Of a DNA stretch of 64,000 nucleotides, positions 16,491 to 25,339 are shown in pieces. Source of the stretch: CAVEFW01 sp963643505 (GTDB taxonomy: Bacteria; Actinomycetota; Coriobacteriia; Coriobacteriales; Eggerthellaceae); NCBI GenBank assembly GCA_963643505.1, contig CAVIKF010000005.1, forward strand, positions 1-64,000, given 5' to 3'. Numbering within the stretch: the stretch's first letter is position 1; each line of letters starts with the position of its first letter. A model generated the notes under the pieces. It ran no database searches and was not told where the DNA came from. It was given only the letters and a program-made list of their open reading frames with translations. The translations under genes were made by a program, and so were the position numbers.

Positions 16491-18617
16491 ATGGCCGAGG
16501 AACAGCAATCACTCTTCAACGAACAGGCGATGGCTGCTGCAACAAGCGATCCGGCAACGCGTGTCGAGGCGTTGCGCCGCGAGATTGAGCACCATACCTA
16601 TCTCTATTATGCCAAGGACGAGCCTGAGATCTCGGACTTCGCCTATGACTCCCTTATGCGTGAGCTGCGCGAATTGGAGTTTCAACACCCCGAGCTCATC
16701 GATCCGTCGAGTCCGACCCAACGCGTCGGCGGGTATGTGGGCGAGCAATTTGCCCCGGTACGCCATGAGCAGCGTATGTATTCCCTCGATAATGCCATGG
16801 ACCTTGACGAGCTTGATGCCTGGCTCGTGCGCGTCCAAGAGTTTTTCGGTCGCATGGTGCCGGTGGTTTGCGAGCTGAAAATCGACGGTAGCTCCATCGC
16901 CTTGACCTATGAGGATGGCGTGTTGGTGCGCGCCGCCACGCGTGGTGATGGCACGACGGGCGAGGACGTGACGGTCAATATGCGTACCGTCAAGGACATT
17001 CCGCTGCGCTTGCGCGAGGAAGGCATGGGCGGCATTACCCGCACGGGCGCTATCGAGTTGCGCGGCGAGGTGTATATGCCTAAATCCAGTTTCGAGTTCC
17101 TCAACGAGGCCGCGGAGGCCAACGGGGGCAAGGTGTTTGCAAACCCTCGCAATGCCGCAGCGGGCAGCTTGCGCCAAAAGGATGCCAACGTCACCGCCAA
17201 ACGCGATCTTTCCACGTTTTTGTACGCCATTGCCGACCAGGATGCTTTGGTGGCGACAAGCCAACATGAGCTCCTCGCGTGGCTCGGCGAGGCGGGTTTC
17301 CACGTCAATCCTGACGTGAAACGATGTGAGACGGCGGCGGAGGTGCACGACTTTTGCGCGGCGGCCCTCGAGAATCGCGGCAACCTGCCTTATGAGATCG
17401 ACGGCGTCGTTATCAAGGTTGACGAGTTTTCCCGCCAGGCAGCCATGGGATTTACGGCGCGCGCGCCTCGTTGGGCCATCGCCTTCAAGTTCCCGCCGGA
17501 GGAGAAGACCACGTTGCTTCGCGATATCACTGTCCAGGTCGGTCGTACCGGCGCCCTGACCCCGGTGGCCGAGCTCGTGCCGGTTGTCGTGGCGGGCTCC
17601 ACCGTGGCCCGTGCGACCCTGCACAACCTTGACGAGGTGCGCCGCAAGGATGTGCGCATCGGGGATACCGTCATCGTACGCAAGGCCGGGGACGTCATTC
17701 CTGAGGTTTTGGGACCGGTGTTGTCCTTGCGTCCCAAGGACGCTGTGCCTTGGGACATGCCAAGCTTTTGTCCGAGTTGCGGCTCCCCTGTCGTGCGTGA
17801 GGAGGGGGAGGCCAAACACCACTGCATTTCCATCGAGTGTCCCGCGCAAGCGGCAGAGCGCCTTGTGCATTGGGCGAGTCGCGGTGCCATGGACATCGAC
17901 GGCATGGGCGATGAGATCGTCGGTCGTCTCTTGGAGACGGGGCGTGTGACCGATGTTGCCGACTACTACACCCTCGATTCGGTTGAGCTCGCCCAACTTG
18001 ATATGGGTCGCCTTAACAAGGACGGAGAGCCGATTCGTCTCGGCTCCAAGGTCGCAGAAAAGCTTGTTGCCTCCATCGAGGCCAGCAAGGACCGTGGCCT
18101 TGCCCGTGTGTTGTTCGGTATCGGCATGCGCCATGTGGGCAAGACCACGGCGGAGGCCGTCGTTGCGGCGTTTCCCACCCTTGAGGCGTTGAGCGCGGCA
18201 AGCGAGGAGGAGCTTGCCTCTATCGAGGGGGTTGGCCCCAAGATAGCGCGCAGCATCTGGGTGTTCTTGCGCACCCCTGCAAACCAGGAAGTCCTCCACC
18301 GCCTCGCGCTTCGTGGCGTTCGCGTCGCCGAGGAAACAACCGCCGACGGGCAAGACGTTGGCCCCCAACCCCTCGAAGGCCTCTCCTTTGTCTTGACGGG
18401 CACCCTTGTGGAGAGCGGCATGACCCGTGACGAAGCAGGAGCTCGTCTGAAGGCCATGGGTGCGAAAGTGGTGGGAAGCGTCTCGAAGAAGACGAGTTGC
18501 GTCATCTGTGGGGAGAATGCGGGCAGCAAGTATGACAAGGCGGTCAAACTTGGGGTGCCCATCCTCGACGAGCAGGGATTCCTCACGTTGCTCGAAACGG
18601 GCGTCTTGCCTGATTAG
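16491..18617 (+). CDS. ligA: NAD-dependent DNA ligase LigA
   Basis: A 708-residue ligase that seals nicks using NAD+. Visible in order: the Ia domain (YDSLMRELRELE), the adenylation motif CELKIDGSSIAL with the AMP-accepting Lys, RGDGTTGEDVT, the OB fold (VGRTGALTPVAELVPV), a four-Cys zinc finger (CPSCGSPVV ... HHCISIECPAQ), helix-hairpin-helix repeats (LFGIGMRHVGKTTAE, IEGVGPKIARSI) and a C-terminal BRCT domain (LSFVLTGTLVESGMTRDEA). The start at 16491 is set by AAGGAAAGACAGGGGACG upstream. Length and motifs are normal. Confidence 0.97.
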   Translation: MAEEQQSLFNEQAMAAATSDPATRVEALRREIEHHTYLYYAKDEPEISDFAYDSLMRELRELEFQHPELIDPSSPTQRVGGYVGEQFAPVRHEQRMYSLDNAMDLDELDAWLVRVQEFFGRMVPVVCELKIDGSSIALTYEDGVLVRAATRGDGTTGEDVTVNMRTVKDIPLRLREEGMGGITRTGAIELRGEVYMPKSSFEFLNEAAEANGGKVFANPRNAAAGSLRQKDANVTAKRDLSTFLYAIADQDALVATSQHELLAWLGEAGFHVNPDVKRCETAAEVHDFCAAALENRGNLPYEIDGVVIKVDEFSRQAAMGFTARAPRWAIAFKFPPEEKTTLLRDITVQVGRTGALTPVAELVPVVVAGSTVARATLHNLDEVRRKDVRIGDTVIVRKAGDVIPEVLGPVLSLRPKDAVPWDMPSFCPSCGSPVVREEGEAKHHCISIECPAQAAERLVHWASRGAMDIDGMGDEIVGRLLETGRVTDVADYYTLDSVELAQLDMGRLNKDGEPIRLGSKVAEKLVASIEASKDRGLARVLFGIGMRHVGKTTAEAVVAAFPTLEALSAASEEELASIEGVGPKIARSIWVFLRTPANQEVLHRLALRGVRVAEETTADGQDVGPQPLEGLSFVLTGTLVESGMTRDEAGARLKAMGAKVVGSVSKKTSCVICGENAGSKYDKAVKLGVPILDEQGFLTLLETGVLPD

Positions 18618-18637
18618 CTTACGGGAGCGACGCCCGT

Positions 18638-18710
18638 TACGGAAGCGGCGTTCGCTTTGGAGGAGGTACCCTCTCCGGAGGCGGCGTTCGCTTTGGAGGT
18701 GACGACCTCT
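18638..18710 (+). repeat. 36-bp tandem duplication after ligA
   Basis: GCGGCGTTCGCTTTGGAGG is exact at 18645-18663 and 18681-18699 (period 36), within longer similar units ending in CCTCTC. It begins about 20 bp after the ligA stop. Confidence 0.85.
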
Positions 18711-18737
18711 CTGGGAGTGCGCCCGCTTCTTTTAGCG

Positions 18738-18766
18738 TTTACAGCATCGTGATTGTGCGGTATGCT
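18738..18766 (+). promoter_or_regulatory. Promoter of the riboflavin operon
   Basis: TTTACA at 18738-18743, a 17-base spacer and TATGCT at 18761-18766, about 20 bp before the FMN riboswitch. Confidence 0.75.
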
Positions 18767-18786
18767 TGCCAAACAACTTCATAGAG

Positions 18787-18895
18787 TCTTCAGGGCAGGG
18801 TGCGATTCCCGACCGGCGGTTAGAGCCCGCGAACCCTTCGGGGTTGACTCGGTGAGATTCCGGGGCCGACAGTACAGTCTGGATGGGAGAAGACG
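18787..18895 (+). ncRNA. FMN riboswitch (RFN element)
   Basis: Conserved RFN blocks are seen in order: CAGGGCAGGGTG, ATTCCCGACCGGCGGT, AGCCCGCGA, GGTGAGATTCCGGGGCCGAC, AGT, and GTCTGGATGGGAGAAGA. It senses FMN and should reduce expression of the ribDEBAH genes downstream when flavin is plentiful. An intrinsic terminator follows at 18934. Confidence 0.97.
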
Positions 18896-18933
18896 GTTTC
18901 ACGGCGCATGCCGTGCTGTTTTGCGTTTCTTGT

Positions 18934-18967
18934 TGCCCTGGATCGTTGGTCCGGGGCATTCTTTTTT
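18934..18967 (+). terminator. Riboswitch-controlled terminator in the rib leader
   Basis: 9-bp stem TGCCCTGGA / TCCGGGGCA with a 7-base loop followed by TTCTTTTTT; it lies between the FMN aptamer and ribD. A smaller hairpin CACGGC / GCCGTG at 18900-18915 precedes it and may take part in the switch. Confidence 0.85.
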
Positions 18968-19042
18968 CGCGAGGCGGCTTTGCAATGCGTTGTCAAGCCC
19001 GACACCTCTGTCCTGGGGCAAACCGAGGAAAGGCCTGTGGTC

Positions 19043-20365
19043 ATGGAATGGCTTGACGACAGAAGAATCGAAGATGAGATGTATATGCTTGCCGCGCTCG
19101 GGCTTGCGCGCCGCGGTGCGGGTTGGGTCAGCCCCAATCCGCAGGTGGGATGCGTCATCGAGCGATTCGGCGAGATCATCGGCCAAGGGTGGCACACCGC
19201 TTATGGCAAGTTGCATGCGGAGCGCGAGGCGCTTGCGGATTGCGCCGCCCGCGGGGAGGATCCTCGGGGCGCGACGGCTTATGTGACGTTGGAACCTTGT
19301 TGCCACTATGGTAAGACGCCCCCTTGTACCGAAGCCCTCATCGAGGCAGGAGTGAAGCGCGTGGTCGTGGGCGCGCCCGACCCGAACCCTCTTGTGGCGG
19401 GGAAGGGGTGTGAGGCCTTGCGCGCGGCGGGAATTCGTGTTGACGAGGGGATACTTCTTGACGAGTGTCTTGAGATCAACCGCGCGTGGTTCCACTACAT
19501 CCGCACCGGCCGTCCCTACGTGATTATGAAGTTCGCCATGACGGCGGACGGCAAAATCGGGACGCGTCCTGGCGTTTCCCTTTGGCTTACGGGCGAGGAG
19601 GCTGTGCAGCGCGCCCATCTTGACCGCCATCGTTGTGGTGCGATTCTTGTGGGGGCCAACACCATCCGCATCGACGATGCGAGGTTGACCTGCCGTTGGA
19701 GAGGGGCGTCGGAGGAACCGGAGGCGACCGCTGCGGGGGCAAGCAGTCCGGCGGGTCCGCGTCAGCCGTTGCGCATCGTGATCGACGGCGCGGCGCGCAC
19801 GCCCATTGGGAGCGCGTTGGTGAAAAGCGCCACGAGCGAGGCGCCCGTCGTGATATTGGTTGACGAGGTTGACGGGGCCAGCGAGGCCGGCAAGGTCGCT
19901 GCTGCAAGCGAGGCCGGCGAGGCTGGCGGGGTCGACAAGGTCGCTGCTGCAAGCGAGGCCGGCGAGGCCGGCGGGGTTGACAAGGCCGGAGCGGATGGCG
20001 AGAAGGCCGGGCGCGTGGAAGCGTTGCGCCGAGCGGGGGCGGAGGTTGCCCCTTTGCCCAAGAACGGCGACGACATCGATTGGGGCGCGTTGCTTGACGA
20101 GCTTGGTAAGCGCGGCATCGACTCCCTCATAGTCGAAGGCGGCCCCACCATCCACGGATCCCTTGTTCGCTCTGGGCTTGTGAACGAGGTCCATACCTAT
20201 ATTGCCGCGGAGGTCTTTGGCGGCAAGGGCGCCCCTTCTCCCGTCGCTGGCGCGGGTTTGGACGATCCGCAAAAGGCAATGCGATTGGGCAAACCTGAAT
20301 TTGAGCGGTTGGGAAATGACGTGCTCATTCGATGGGAGGTGGCATCGTGTTCACAGGAATCGTAG
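19043..20365 (+). CDS. ribD: Bifunctional riboflavin deaminase/reductase RibD
   Basis: A 440-residue enzyme catalysing deamination of the GTP-cyclohydrolase product and reduction of its ribose. The N-terminal deaminase domain shows SPNPQVGCVI, the zinc motif HAERE and EPCCHYGKTPPC; the C-terminal reductase domain shows RPYVIMKFAMTADGKI, GANTIRIDDARLTCR and SLIVEGGPTIHGSL. Between residues 235 and 320 is a low-complexity insertion with two perfect 45-bp repeats (19895-19984), making it about 80 residues longer than usual. ATG 19043 follows GAGGAAAGG; an in-frame GTG at 19037 is possible. It overlaps ribE by 19 bp. Confidence 0.95.
   Translation: MEWLDDRRIEDEMYMLAALGLARRGAGWVSPNPQVGCVIERFGEIIGQGWHTAYGKLHAEREALADCAARGEDPRGATAYVTLEPCCHYGKTPPCTEALIEAGVKRVVVGAPDPNPLVAGKGCEALRAAGIRVDEGILLDECLEINRAWFHYIRTGRPYVIMKFAMTADGKIGTRPGVSLWLTGEEAVQRAHLDRHRCGAILVGANTIRIDDARLTCRWRGASEEPEATAAGASSPAGPRQPLRIVIDGAARTPIGSALVKSATSEAPVVILVDEVDGASEAGKVAAASEAGEAGGVDKVAAASEAGEAGGVDKAGADGEKAGRVEALRRAGAEVAPLPKNGDDIDWGALLDELGKRGIDSLIVEGGPTIHGSLVRSGLVNEVHTYIAAEVFGGKGAPSPVAGAGLDDPQKAMRLGKPEFERLGNDVLIRWEVASCSQES
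19895..19984 (+). repeat. Two 45-bp in-frame repeats in ribD
   Basis: Copies 19895-19939 and 19940-19984 differ at only two positions and encode the 15-residue unit VAAASEAGEAGGVDK. Similar diverged units flank them. Confidence 0.92.
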
Positions 20366-21033
20366 AGGAAGTCGGAACGGTGGCAAACATCGTGCGTGGC
20401 GCCAATTCCGCCGTGCTCACCATAGGCGCATCGAGGGTGCTTGAGGATACCCATGTGGGAGACAGCATCGCGACCAACGGCGTATGTCTTACGGTGACCA
20501 AGGTGGAAGGTGCGAGTTTTTGCGCCGACGTGATGCATGAGACCCTCACCCGTTCGAGTTTGGGCTCCCTGCGCGCGGGCAGCCCGGTCAATCTTGAACG
20601 CGCCATGGCGGCCAACGGGCGTTTTGGCGGCCACATGGTGTCGGGGCACATTGACGGGGTTGGCACCATTGCGCGAATTGTTGCCGATGACAACGCGGTG
20701 TGGTATCGCATAGCGGCCGGGAGCGACCTGTTGCGTTATGTCGTGGAAAAGGGCTCCATCGCCATTGATGGAATCAGCCTGACTGTTGCCAGGGTGGATC
20801 GGGAGGCCTTCGAGGTGAGCCTTATTCCCCATACGCGCGCGAACACGAACCTTGCGACCAAGGTGGTCGGTGATGCGGTGAACCTCGAGTGTGACATCGT
20901 GGGCAAGTACGTCGAGAAGCTTCTTGGCGCTACGGGTTCAGCGCGCGCGGTCGCGCCCGGTTGTGCGTCGGGCCTCTCGGAGGGGTCCTCCGGGGAGTTG
21001 ACCATGGAATTTTTAGCAAGAAACGGTTTTTAG
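20347..21033 (+). CDS. ribE: Riboflavin synthase alpha chain
   Basis: A 228-residue riboflavin synthase converting two 6,7-dimethyl-8-ribityllumazine molecules to riboflavin. The start is GTG at 20347: this gives the canonical N-terminus MFTGIVEEVG, and GGGAGG lies seven bases upstream. Two lumazine-binding repeats are present, the second beginning near residue 98 (GGHMVSGHIDGVG). The start lies inside the end of ribD (19-bp overlap), implying coupled translation. The last 30 residues are an Ala/Gly/Ser-rich extension. Confidence 0.95.
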   Translation: MFTGIVEEVGTVANIVRGANSAVLTIGASRVLEDTHVGDSIATNGVCLTVTKVEGASFCADVMHETLTRSSLGSLRAGSPVNLERAMAANGRFGGHMVSGHIDGVGTIARIVADDNAVWYRIAAGSDLLRYVVEKGSIAIDGISLTVARVDREAFEVSLIPHTRANTNLATKVVGDAVNLECDIVGKYVEKLLGATGSARAVAPGCASGLSEGSSGELTMEFLARNGF

Positions 21034-21095
21034 CGACTGCGCCTTGGTTGCGTTCCAATGGCGCTTCGACTGCGCCTTGGCTGCGTTCCAATGGC
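21034..21095 (+). repeat. 33-bp-period tandem duplication right after the ribE stop
   Basis: A 29-bp unit beginning CGACTGCGCCTTGG occurs at 21034-21062 and 21067-21095 with one mismatch, starting at the base after the stop codon. Confidence 0.92.
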
Positions 21096-21144
21096 ACTTT
21101 CAACGACAGCGAAACGAAAAGACAACGAAACGAGGAAAACGAGT

Positions 21145-22359
21145 ATGAGCGAATTCAACACGGTGAGCGAGGCGTTGGCCGACCTGAGCGCTGGTCGTGT
21201 CATTTTGTGCGTTGACGATCCCGATCGGGAGAACGAGGGCGATTTCATCTGCGCAGCACAGTTTGCGACGACGGAGAACGTGAACCTCATGGCTGTTCAT
21301 GCAAGGGGCTTGATCTGTATGCCCATGAGCCAAGAGATCGCGAACCGTCTTGCCTTGCCTCCGATGGTGAGCGAGAACACGGACAACCATGAGACGGCCT
21401 TCACGGTCAGCATCGACCATGTCGACACGACAACAGGAATCTCGGCAGCTGAGCGCGGGTACACGGCGCGCAAGTGTGTCGAGGAGGGGACGAAACCCAC
21501 GGACTTCCGTCGTCCGGGGCATATGTTCCCTTTGATTGCGCGGCCAGGTGGTGTGCTCCAACGCAACGGCCACACCGAGGCGACTGTGGATTTATGCCGG
21601 CTGGCGGGCCTTGAAGAGTGCGGTTTGTGTTGTGAGGTCATGCGAGATGATGGTGAGATGATGCGTACGGCCGAGCTGCTCGAGCTTGCGCGCCGCCTTG
21701 GCATGAAGATCATCAGCATCAAGGCTCTCCAGGCGTATCGCAAGCGCAATGAGGTGTTGGTTGAGCAGGTTGCGGATACGTATATGCCTACCCGTTTCGG
21801 AGAGTTTCGCGCCCGCCCCTTCGTGAACAAGCTTACGGGGGAACACCATGTCGCATTGGTCAAAGGGGACATCGGCGATGGGCAAGACGTCCTTGTGCGT
21901 GTGCATTCCGAGTGTCTTACCGGTGATGCCTTCGGGAGTTTGCGCTGCGATTGCGGAGGTCAGCTCCAAGCTGCTATGACCCAGGTCGAGAAGGAGGGTC
22001 GCGGGGTGGTCCTGTATATGCGCCAGGAGGGACGAGGCATCGGTTTGGTCAACAAGTTGCGCGCCTATGAGTTGCAAGACGCCGGTATGGACACCCTCGA
22101 GGCGAATCTTGCCTTGGGCTTTGCCGCCGACCAGCGCGAGTACTACATCGGCGCCCAGATTTTGCGAGCTCTCGGCATCCGCACCATGCGTCTTTTGACA
22201 AACAATCCTGACAAGGTGTACCAACTTTCCGATTTCGGTCTCGAGATCGTGGAGCGCGTCCCAATCGAGATGCCGGCAAACGGTGTCGACAATTTCTATC
22301 TGCGTACGAAAAAGGAACGCATGGGACACCTACTTGACCTTGCTTGGGAGGGCAAGTAG
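21145..22359 (+). CDS. ribBA: Bifunctional DHBP synthase / GTP cyclohydrolase II
   Basis: A 404-residue fusion giving both precursors of riboflavin. The N-terminal 3,4-dihydroxy-2-butanone-4-phosphate synthase half shows DDPDRENEGDF, TDFRRPGHMFPL and HTEATVDL. The C-terminal GTP cyclohydrolase II half shows HSECLTGDAFGSLRCDCG (zinc cysteines C-x10-C-x-C), MRQEGRGIGL and LLTNNPDKV. ATG 21145 follows an adenine-rich GAGGAAAACG stretch. Both active-site sets look complete. Confidence 0.96.
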   Translation: MSEFNTVSEALADLSAGRVILCVDDPDRENEGDFICAAQFATTENVNLMAVHARGLICMPMSQEIANRLALPPMVSENTDNHETAFTVSIDHVDTTTGISAAERGYTARKCVEEGTKPTDFRRPGHMFPLIARPGGVLQRNGHTEATVDLCRLAGLEECGLCCEVMRDDGEMMRTAELLELARRLGMKIISIKALQAYRKRNEVLVEQVADTYMPTRFGEFRARPFVNKLTGEHHVALVKGDIGDGQDVLVRVHSECLTGDAFGSLRCDCGGQLQAAMTQVEKEGRGVVLYMRQEGRGIGLVNKLRAYELQDAGMDTLEANLALGFAADQREYYIGAQILRALGIRTMRLLTNNPDKVYQLSDFGLEIVERVPIEMPANGVDNFYLRTKKERMGHLLDLAWEGK

Positions 22360-22408
22360 CAAAGCATGGACAATCCGCCATGGCGGCGGTTTAGGAAAGG
22401 AGAAAAAA

Positions 22409-22870
22409 ATGGCAGTTATCGAGGGCAAGATTGTTGCATCCGGCATGAAGGTCGGCATTGTCGCCGCCCGATTCAACGAGTTCATTGTGAGCAAGCTCGT
22501 TTCCGGCGCACTCGACGGCCTGGTTCGTCATGATGTTCGTGAGGAGGATATCGATATCGCTTGGGTCCCCGGAGCATTTGAGATTCCCGTTGCCGCAAAA
22601 GCTATGGCCAAGAGCGGTAAGTATGACGCCGTCATCGTGCTTGGCGCCGTCATTCGGGGTGCCACGAGCCATTACGACCTTGTATGCAACGAGGTTGCCA
22701 AGGGCGCGGCAGCCATCTCGCTTGAGACGGGCCTGCCTGTCATGTTCGGCGTCGTTACCACCGACACGATCCAACAAGCCGTAGAGCGTGCCGGTACGAA
22801 AGCGGGCAACAAGGGCTACGAGTGCGCCCTTGGTGCCATCGAGATGGTCAACCTGCTCGGCCAGTTGTAG
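22409..22870 (+). CDS. ribH: 6,7-dimethyl-8-ribityllumazine synthase
   Basis: A 153-residue lumazine synthase joining the two branches of the riboflavin pathway. Motifs are ARFNEFIVSKLVSGA, WVPGAFEIPV, LGAVIRGATSHYDLVCNEVAKG with the catalytic His, and FGVVTTDTIQQAVERAGTKAGNKG. The start follows TTAGGAAAGGAG. It is 49 bp after ribBA, with a CCGCCATGGCGG palindrome in the gap. Confidence 0.96.
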   Translation: MAVIEGKIVASGMKVGIVAARFNEFIVSKLVSGALDGLVRHDVREEDIDIAWVPGAFEIPVAAKAMAKSGKYDAVIVLGAVIRGATSHYDLVCNEVAKGAAAISLETGLPVMFGVVTTDTIQQAVERAGTKAGNKGYECALGAIEMVNLLGQL

Positions 22871-22886
22871 CGCGCGGAGGGTCACG

Positions 22887-23549
22887 GTGGCAACGGTTTT
22901 TCTCGACTATGACGGGACGCTGCATGATTGCATGCGCCTCTACGGTCCTGCGTTCAGAGCGGCTTATGCGTTGCTTGTGGAGCAGGGGTATTGCGAGCCG
23001 CGTGAGTTCGAGGACGCATGGATTGCCAAGTGGCTCGGTTGGACGATTCGCGACATGTGGGAGACCTTCCAACCGGAATTGCCCGAGGAGGTGTGGCGCC
23101 CCGCGTCGCGCCTCGTGGGCTTGGAGATGAATCGCTTGCTAGATGAGGGGAAGGGCGCGTTGTTCGCAGGTATCCCTGAGGCTTTGACCCAGCTCAAAGA
23201 GGAGGGATACACCCTTGTGTTCTTGAGCAACTGCGCTCGGTCGTACCGCTATCGCCACGCGGCGGCCTTCGGTCTTGACGCGTGGATCGACTCCTATCAT
23301 TGCGCAGAGGATTTCCCTGGTCTTGAGAAGTGGGAAATCTACCAACGGGTTGCGAAACGATACCCCAAACCGCATGTCATGGTGGGAGATCGCTTTCATG
23401 ACATCGAGGTCGCCACCCGTGCTGGTATTCCCAGCATAGGGTGTACTTGGGGCTATGGCACAGGTGAGCTTGACGGTGCGACGATGCTTTGCGAGAGGCC
23501 TGCCGACTTACCAGCCGCTGTGAGGGCGGTATTGCAAGCAGTTTCATAG
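22887..23549 (+). CDS. HAD-superfamily hydrolase, last gene of the rib operon
   Basis: A 220-residue haloacid dehalogenase-like phosphatase. Motif I is FLDYDGTLHD near residues 5-14 (nucleophile and acid/base Asp), motif II LVFLSNC, a Lys region (LEKWEIYQRVAKRYPKPH) and motif IV VGDRFHDIEVATRAG. A helical cap lies between motif I and II. The start is GTG at 22887 with GGAGGG just upstream, 16 bp after ribH. The operon has every other riboflavin enzyme but no dedicated phosphatase for the pyrimidine intermediate; HAD enzymes do that step in other bacteria, so this one is a strong candidate (inference). Confidence 0.85.
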   Translation: MATVFLDYDGTLHDCMRLYGPAFRAAYALLVEQGYCEPREFEDAWIAKWLGWTIRDMWETFQPELPEEVWRPASRLVGLEMNRLLDEGKGALFAGIPEALTQLKEEGYTLVFLSNCARSYRYRHAAAFGLDAWIDSYHCAEDFPGLEKWEIYQRVAKRYPKPHVMVGDRFHDIEVATRAGIPSIGCTWGYGTGELDGATMLCERPADLPAAVRAVLQAVS

Positions 23550-23620
23550 TCTTTCGATGCGTTGCCGTCCTCGCTCATCTCCCGTTTGCCGCCCGCTGCG
23601 AGGGCGGTACTGCTAGCAAA
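23514..23620 (+). repeat. Direct repeat copying the 3' end of the HAD gene
   Basis: The end of the gene (CCGCTGTGAGGGCGGTATTGC, 23516-23536) recurs in diverged form shortly after the stop (CCCGCTGCGAGGGCGGTACTGC). Confidence 0.75.
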
Positions 23621-23677
23621 TTTTGCCCAAATCCGTTACCCCCCCGAGTTTTTGCCCGAAGCTCCTGCAAGATGGCA

Positions 23678-23724
23678 TCAACTTATGTCAAATAGTTGAC
23701 GTTATCCACTATTGAACCTATACT
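23678..23724 (+). promoter_or_regulatory. Promoter and inverted repeat before the ABC importer operon
   Basis: TTGACG at 23696-23701, a 17-base spacer and TATACT at 23719-23724 make a good sigma-70-type promoter. An inverted repeat TCAACT-N10-AGTTGA (23678-23699) overlaps the -35 box and could be an operator. Confidence 0.8.
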
Positions 23725-23787
23725 AGGAGTATTGTGAATTAGGATTTCCTGACGATTTCCTAGTTAAATAAGATGAAGGGAGTAATA

Positions 23788-25215
23788 ATGGCACAAATTT
23801 CTCGTCGTTCTTTCGTCCGCGGAGCAGCTCTTGCGAGCGCCATGGCAATCGGAGGGGCGTCCCTTACCGGTTGCGGTTCGGGTTCCTCCTCCAACACCGC
23901 CGCCTCCAACCTCACCGCAGAGTCTGATCTCCAGAAGATGACTTGGGACCAGGTTCTTGCCGAGGCCAAGGGCGAAACTGTCACGTTTCTTGCTTGGGGT
24001 TCCGGCGGCGCCGATGCTTTCGTCCAAAAGTGGTGGGAGCACCTCGCTGAGGACATGAAGTCCAAGTATGACATCACCCTCACCTACGCCGAGGAGACGA
24101 CTGCGGAGGACGAGAAGCTTGTCACCGATGCCCAGAACAAGGCTGACGCGACCTACGACTTGTACTGGGGTCTCGGCTCCTCCTTCGCGAACCTGCGCAA
24201 GGCCGAGGGTCTTTGGACCGAGGAGTGGCTCGGGAAGTTGCCGAACTCCAAGTACCTCGACATGGACAACGAGTTCAACACCTTCGACGGTACGACCGCC
24301 ATCAACGACGCCGAGTCTGGCTTCCAGGGTCTGAACCCCTCGCTCGTCTACTCCACCGACGCGTGGTCCCACGAGCTCAAGTACGACGGGACAAAGGGCA
24401 GCGTCAAGGGCCTGTTCCATAACTTCACCGAGCTCGCCGCATGGGTCAAGCTGAACCCCGGCAAGTTCACCTACATGGATCTCACGGGCAAGGGTGCCTT
24501 CCACGGTCTGTCGTTCGCCAAGGAGGTCTTGGCCGAGCTGACTGACGACGGCAAGGGCGGTTGGAAGACCGTGTACGACGAGGGAGACGATACCGCTACC
24601 CGCCGCAAGAAGATCAACGAGAACATTTCCGGATGGTACAAGTGGGCTACCTCTTCTGAGGCCTCCGAGGAGAAGTTCCTCGAGAAGGCCGCCTACCTTT
24701 GGGCCTATCTCAACGAGATTGCCCCGAACCTGCTCCAGGGCGACAACGGTACGTTGTATGTCCCGACGGCTCCCGAGATGATGAGTTACGTCAAGTCCGG
24801 CGCTTTGGCCTGCACCTTCACCACGTGCACCCAGGTCTCCAACCGTGTTGAGGCTGCCCCGGACTCCTACATGGCCAACCCTGCGATCTACATGTTGGAC
24901 ACGACGGTCGCCTCTTGGGACTACGTCATCATCACCGCGAACTCCAAGCACAAGGCAGCCGCTCTCGTCGTTGCAAACGAGATGCTCGACCCCGAGCAGC
25001 AGCTCACCGCCTTTACGACCACCGGCAATGGTTACAACGTCGCCTACAGCAAGCTTGACAGTTCCGTCCAGAAGAAGTTCGACGAGGCGATCAAGGGCAT
25101 GGGTACGCTGACCTCCACGTCTGAGGCCATCGCCAACAACGCCTACACTGACCAGTTCGGTCCCGTGGCCAAGTGGATTGCGTCTGGTTGGGCCTCCAAG
25201 GTCGCCAACGCGTAA
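23788..25215 (+). CDS. ABC importer substrate-binding Tat lipoprotein, YnjB-like
   Basis: A 475-residue extracytoplasmic solute-binding protein. The N-terminus has a twin-arginine motif (SRRSFV), a hydrophobic stretch and a lipobox LTGC, so it is likely exported folded and anchored by lipid at Cys near residue 31. The mature part starts with VTFLAWGSGGADAFVQKWWEHLA and YGLWGLG-type segments similar to the YnjB/COG4134 family, whose ligand is not established. The start at 23788 is set by GGGAG five bases upstream. Codons are strongly C-ending, as in a highly expressed gene. Two hairpins separate it from the permease genes. Confidence 0.85.
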   Translation: MAQISRRSFVRGAALASAMAIGGASLTGCGSGSSSNTAASNLTAESDLQKMTWDQVLAEAKGETVTFLAWGSGGADAFVQKWWEHLAEDMKSKYDITLTYAEETTAEDEKLVTDAQNKADATYDLYWGLGSSFANLRKAEGLWTEEWLGKLPNSKYLDMDNEFNTFDGTTAINDAESGFQGLNPSLVYSTDAWSHELKYDGTKGSVKGLFHNFTELAAWVKLNPGKFTYMDLTGKGAFHGLSFAKEVLAELTDDGKGGWKTVYDEGDDTATRRKKINENISGWYKWATSSEASEEKFLEKAAYLWAYLNEIAPNLLQGDNGTLYVPTAPEMMSYVKSGALACTFTTCTQVSNRVEAAPDSYMANPAIYMLDTTVASWDYVIITANSKHKAAALVVANEMLDPEQQLTAFTTTGNGYNVAYSKLDSSVQKKFDEAIKGMGTLTSTSEAIANNAYTDQFGPVAKWIASGWASKVANA

Positions 25216-25244
25216 AAAAGCTTATGGCTTAATCGTTTTTCCCA

Positions 25245-25324
25245 GGGGTCCGGTACCTGCGGGTATCGGACCCCATTCGGCTGGCCGCACGCCGTTTGGG
25301 AGAAGTGCGGCATAATCATTTTTT
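25245..25324 (+). terminator. Two intercistronic hairpins after the binding-protein gene
   Basis: First, a 13-bp stem GGGGTCCGGTACC / GGTATCGGACCCC (25245-25274) with a 4-base loop. Second, GCCGCAC / GTGCGGC (25284-25311) followed by ATAATCA and T6. They probably give partial termination, so the binding protein is made in excess over the permeases. Confidence 0.75.
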
Positions 25325-25339
25325 CAGGAGAGGGCGCTC

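Noticed and set aside
16509..18368. Long minus-strand open frame opposite ligA (619 codons)
   Set aside because: Shadow of ligA, no recognisable domain; similar shadows opposite pckA, telA and pheT were left out too.
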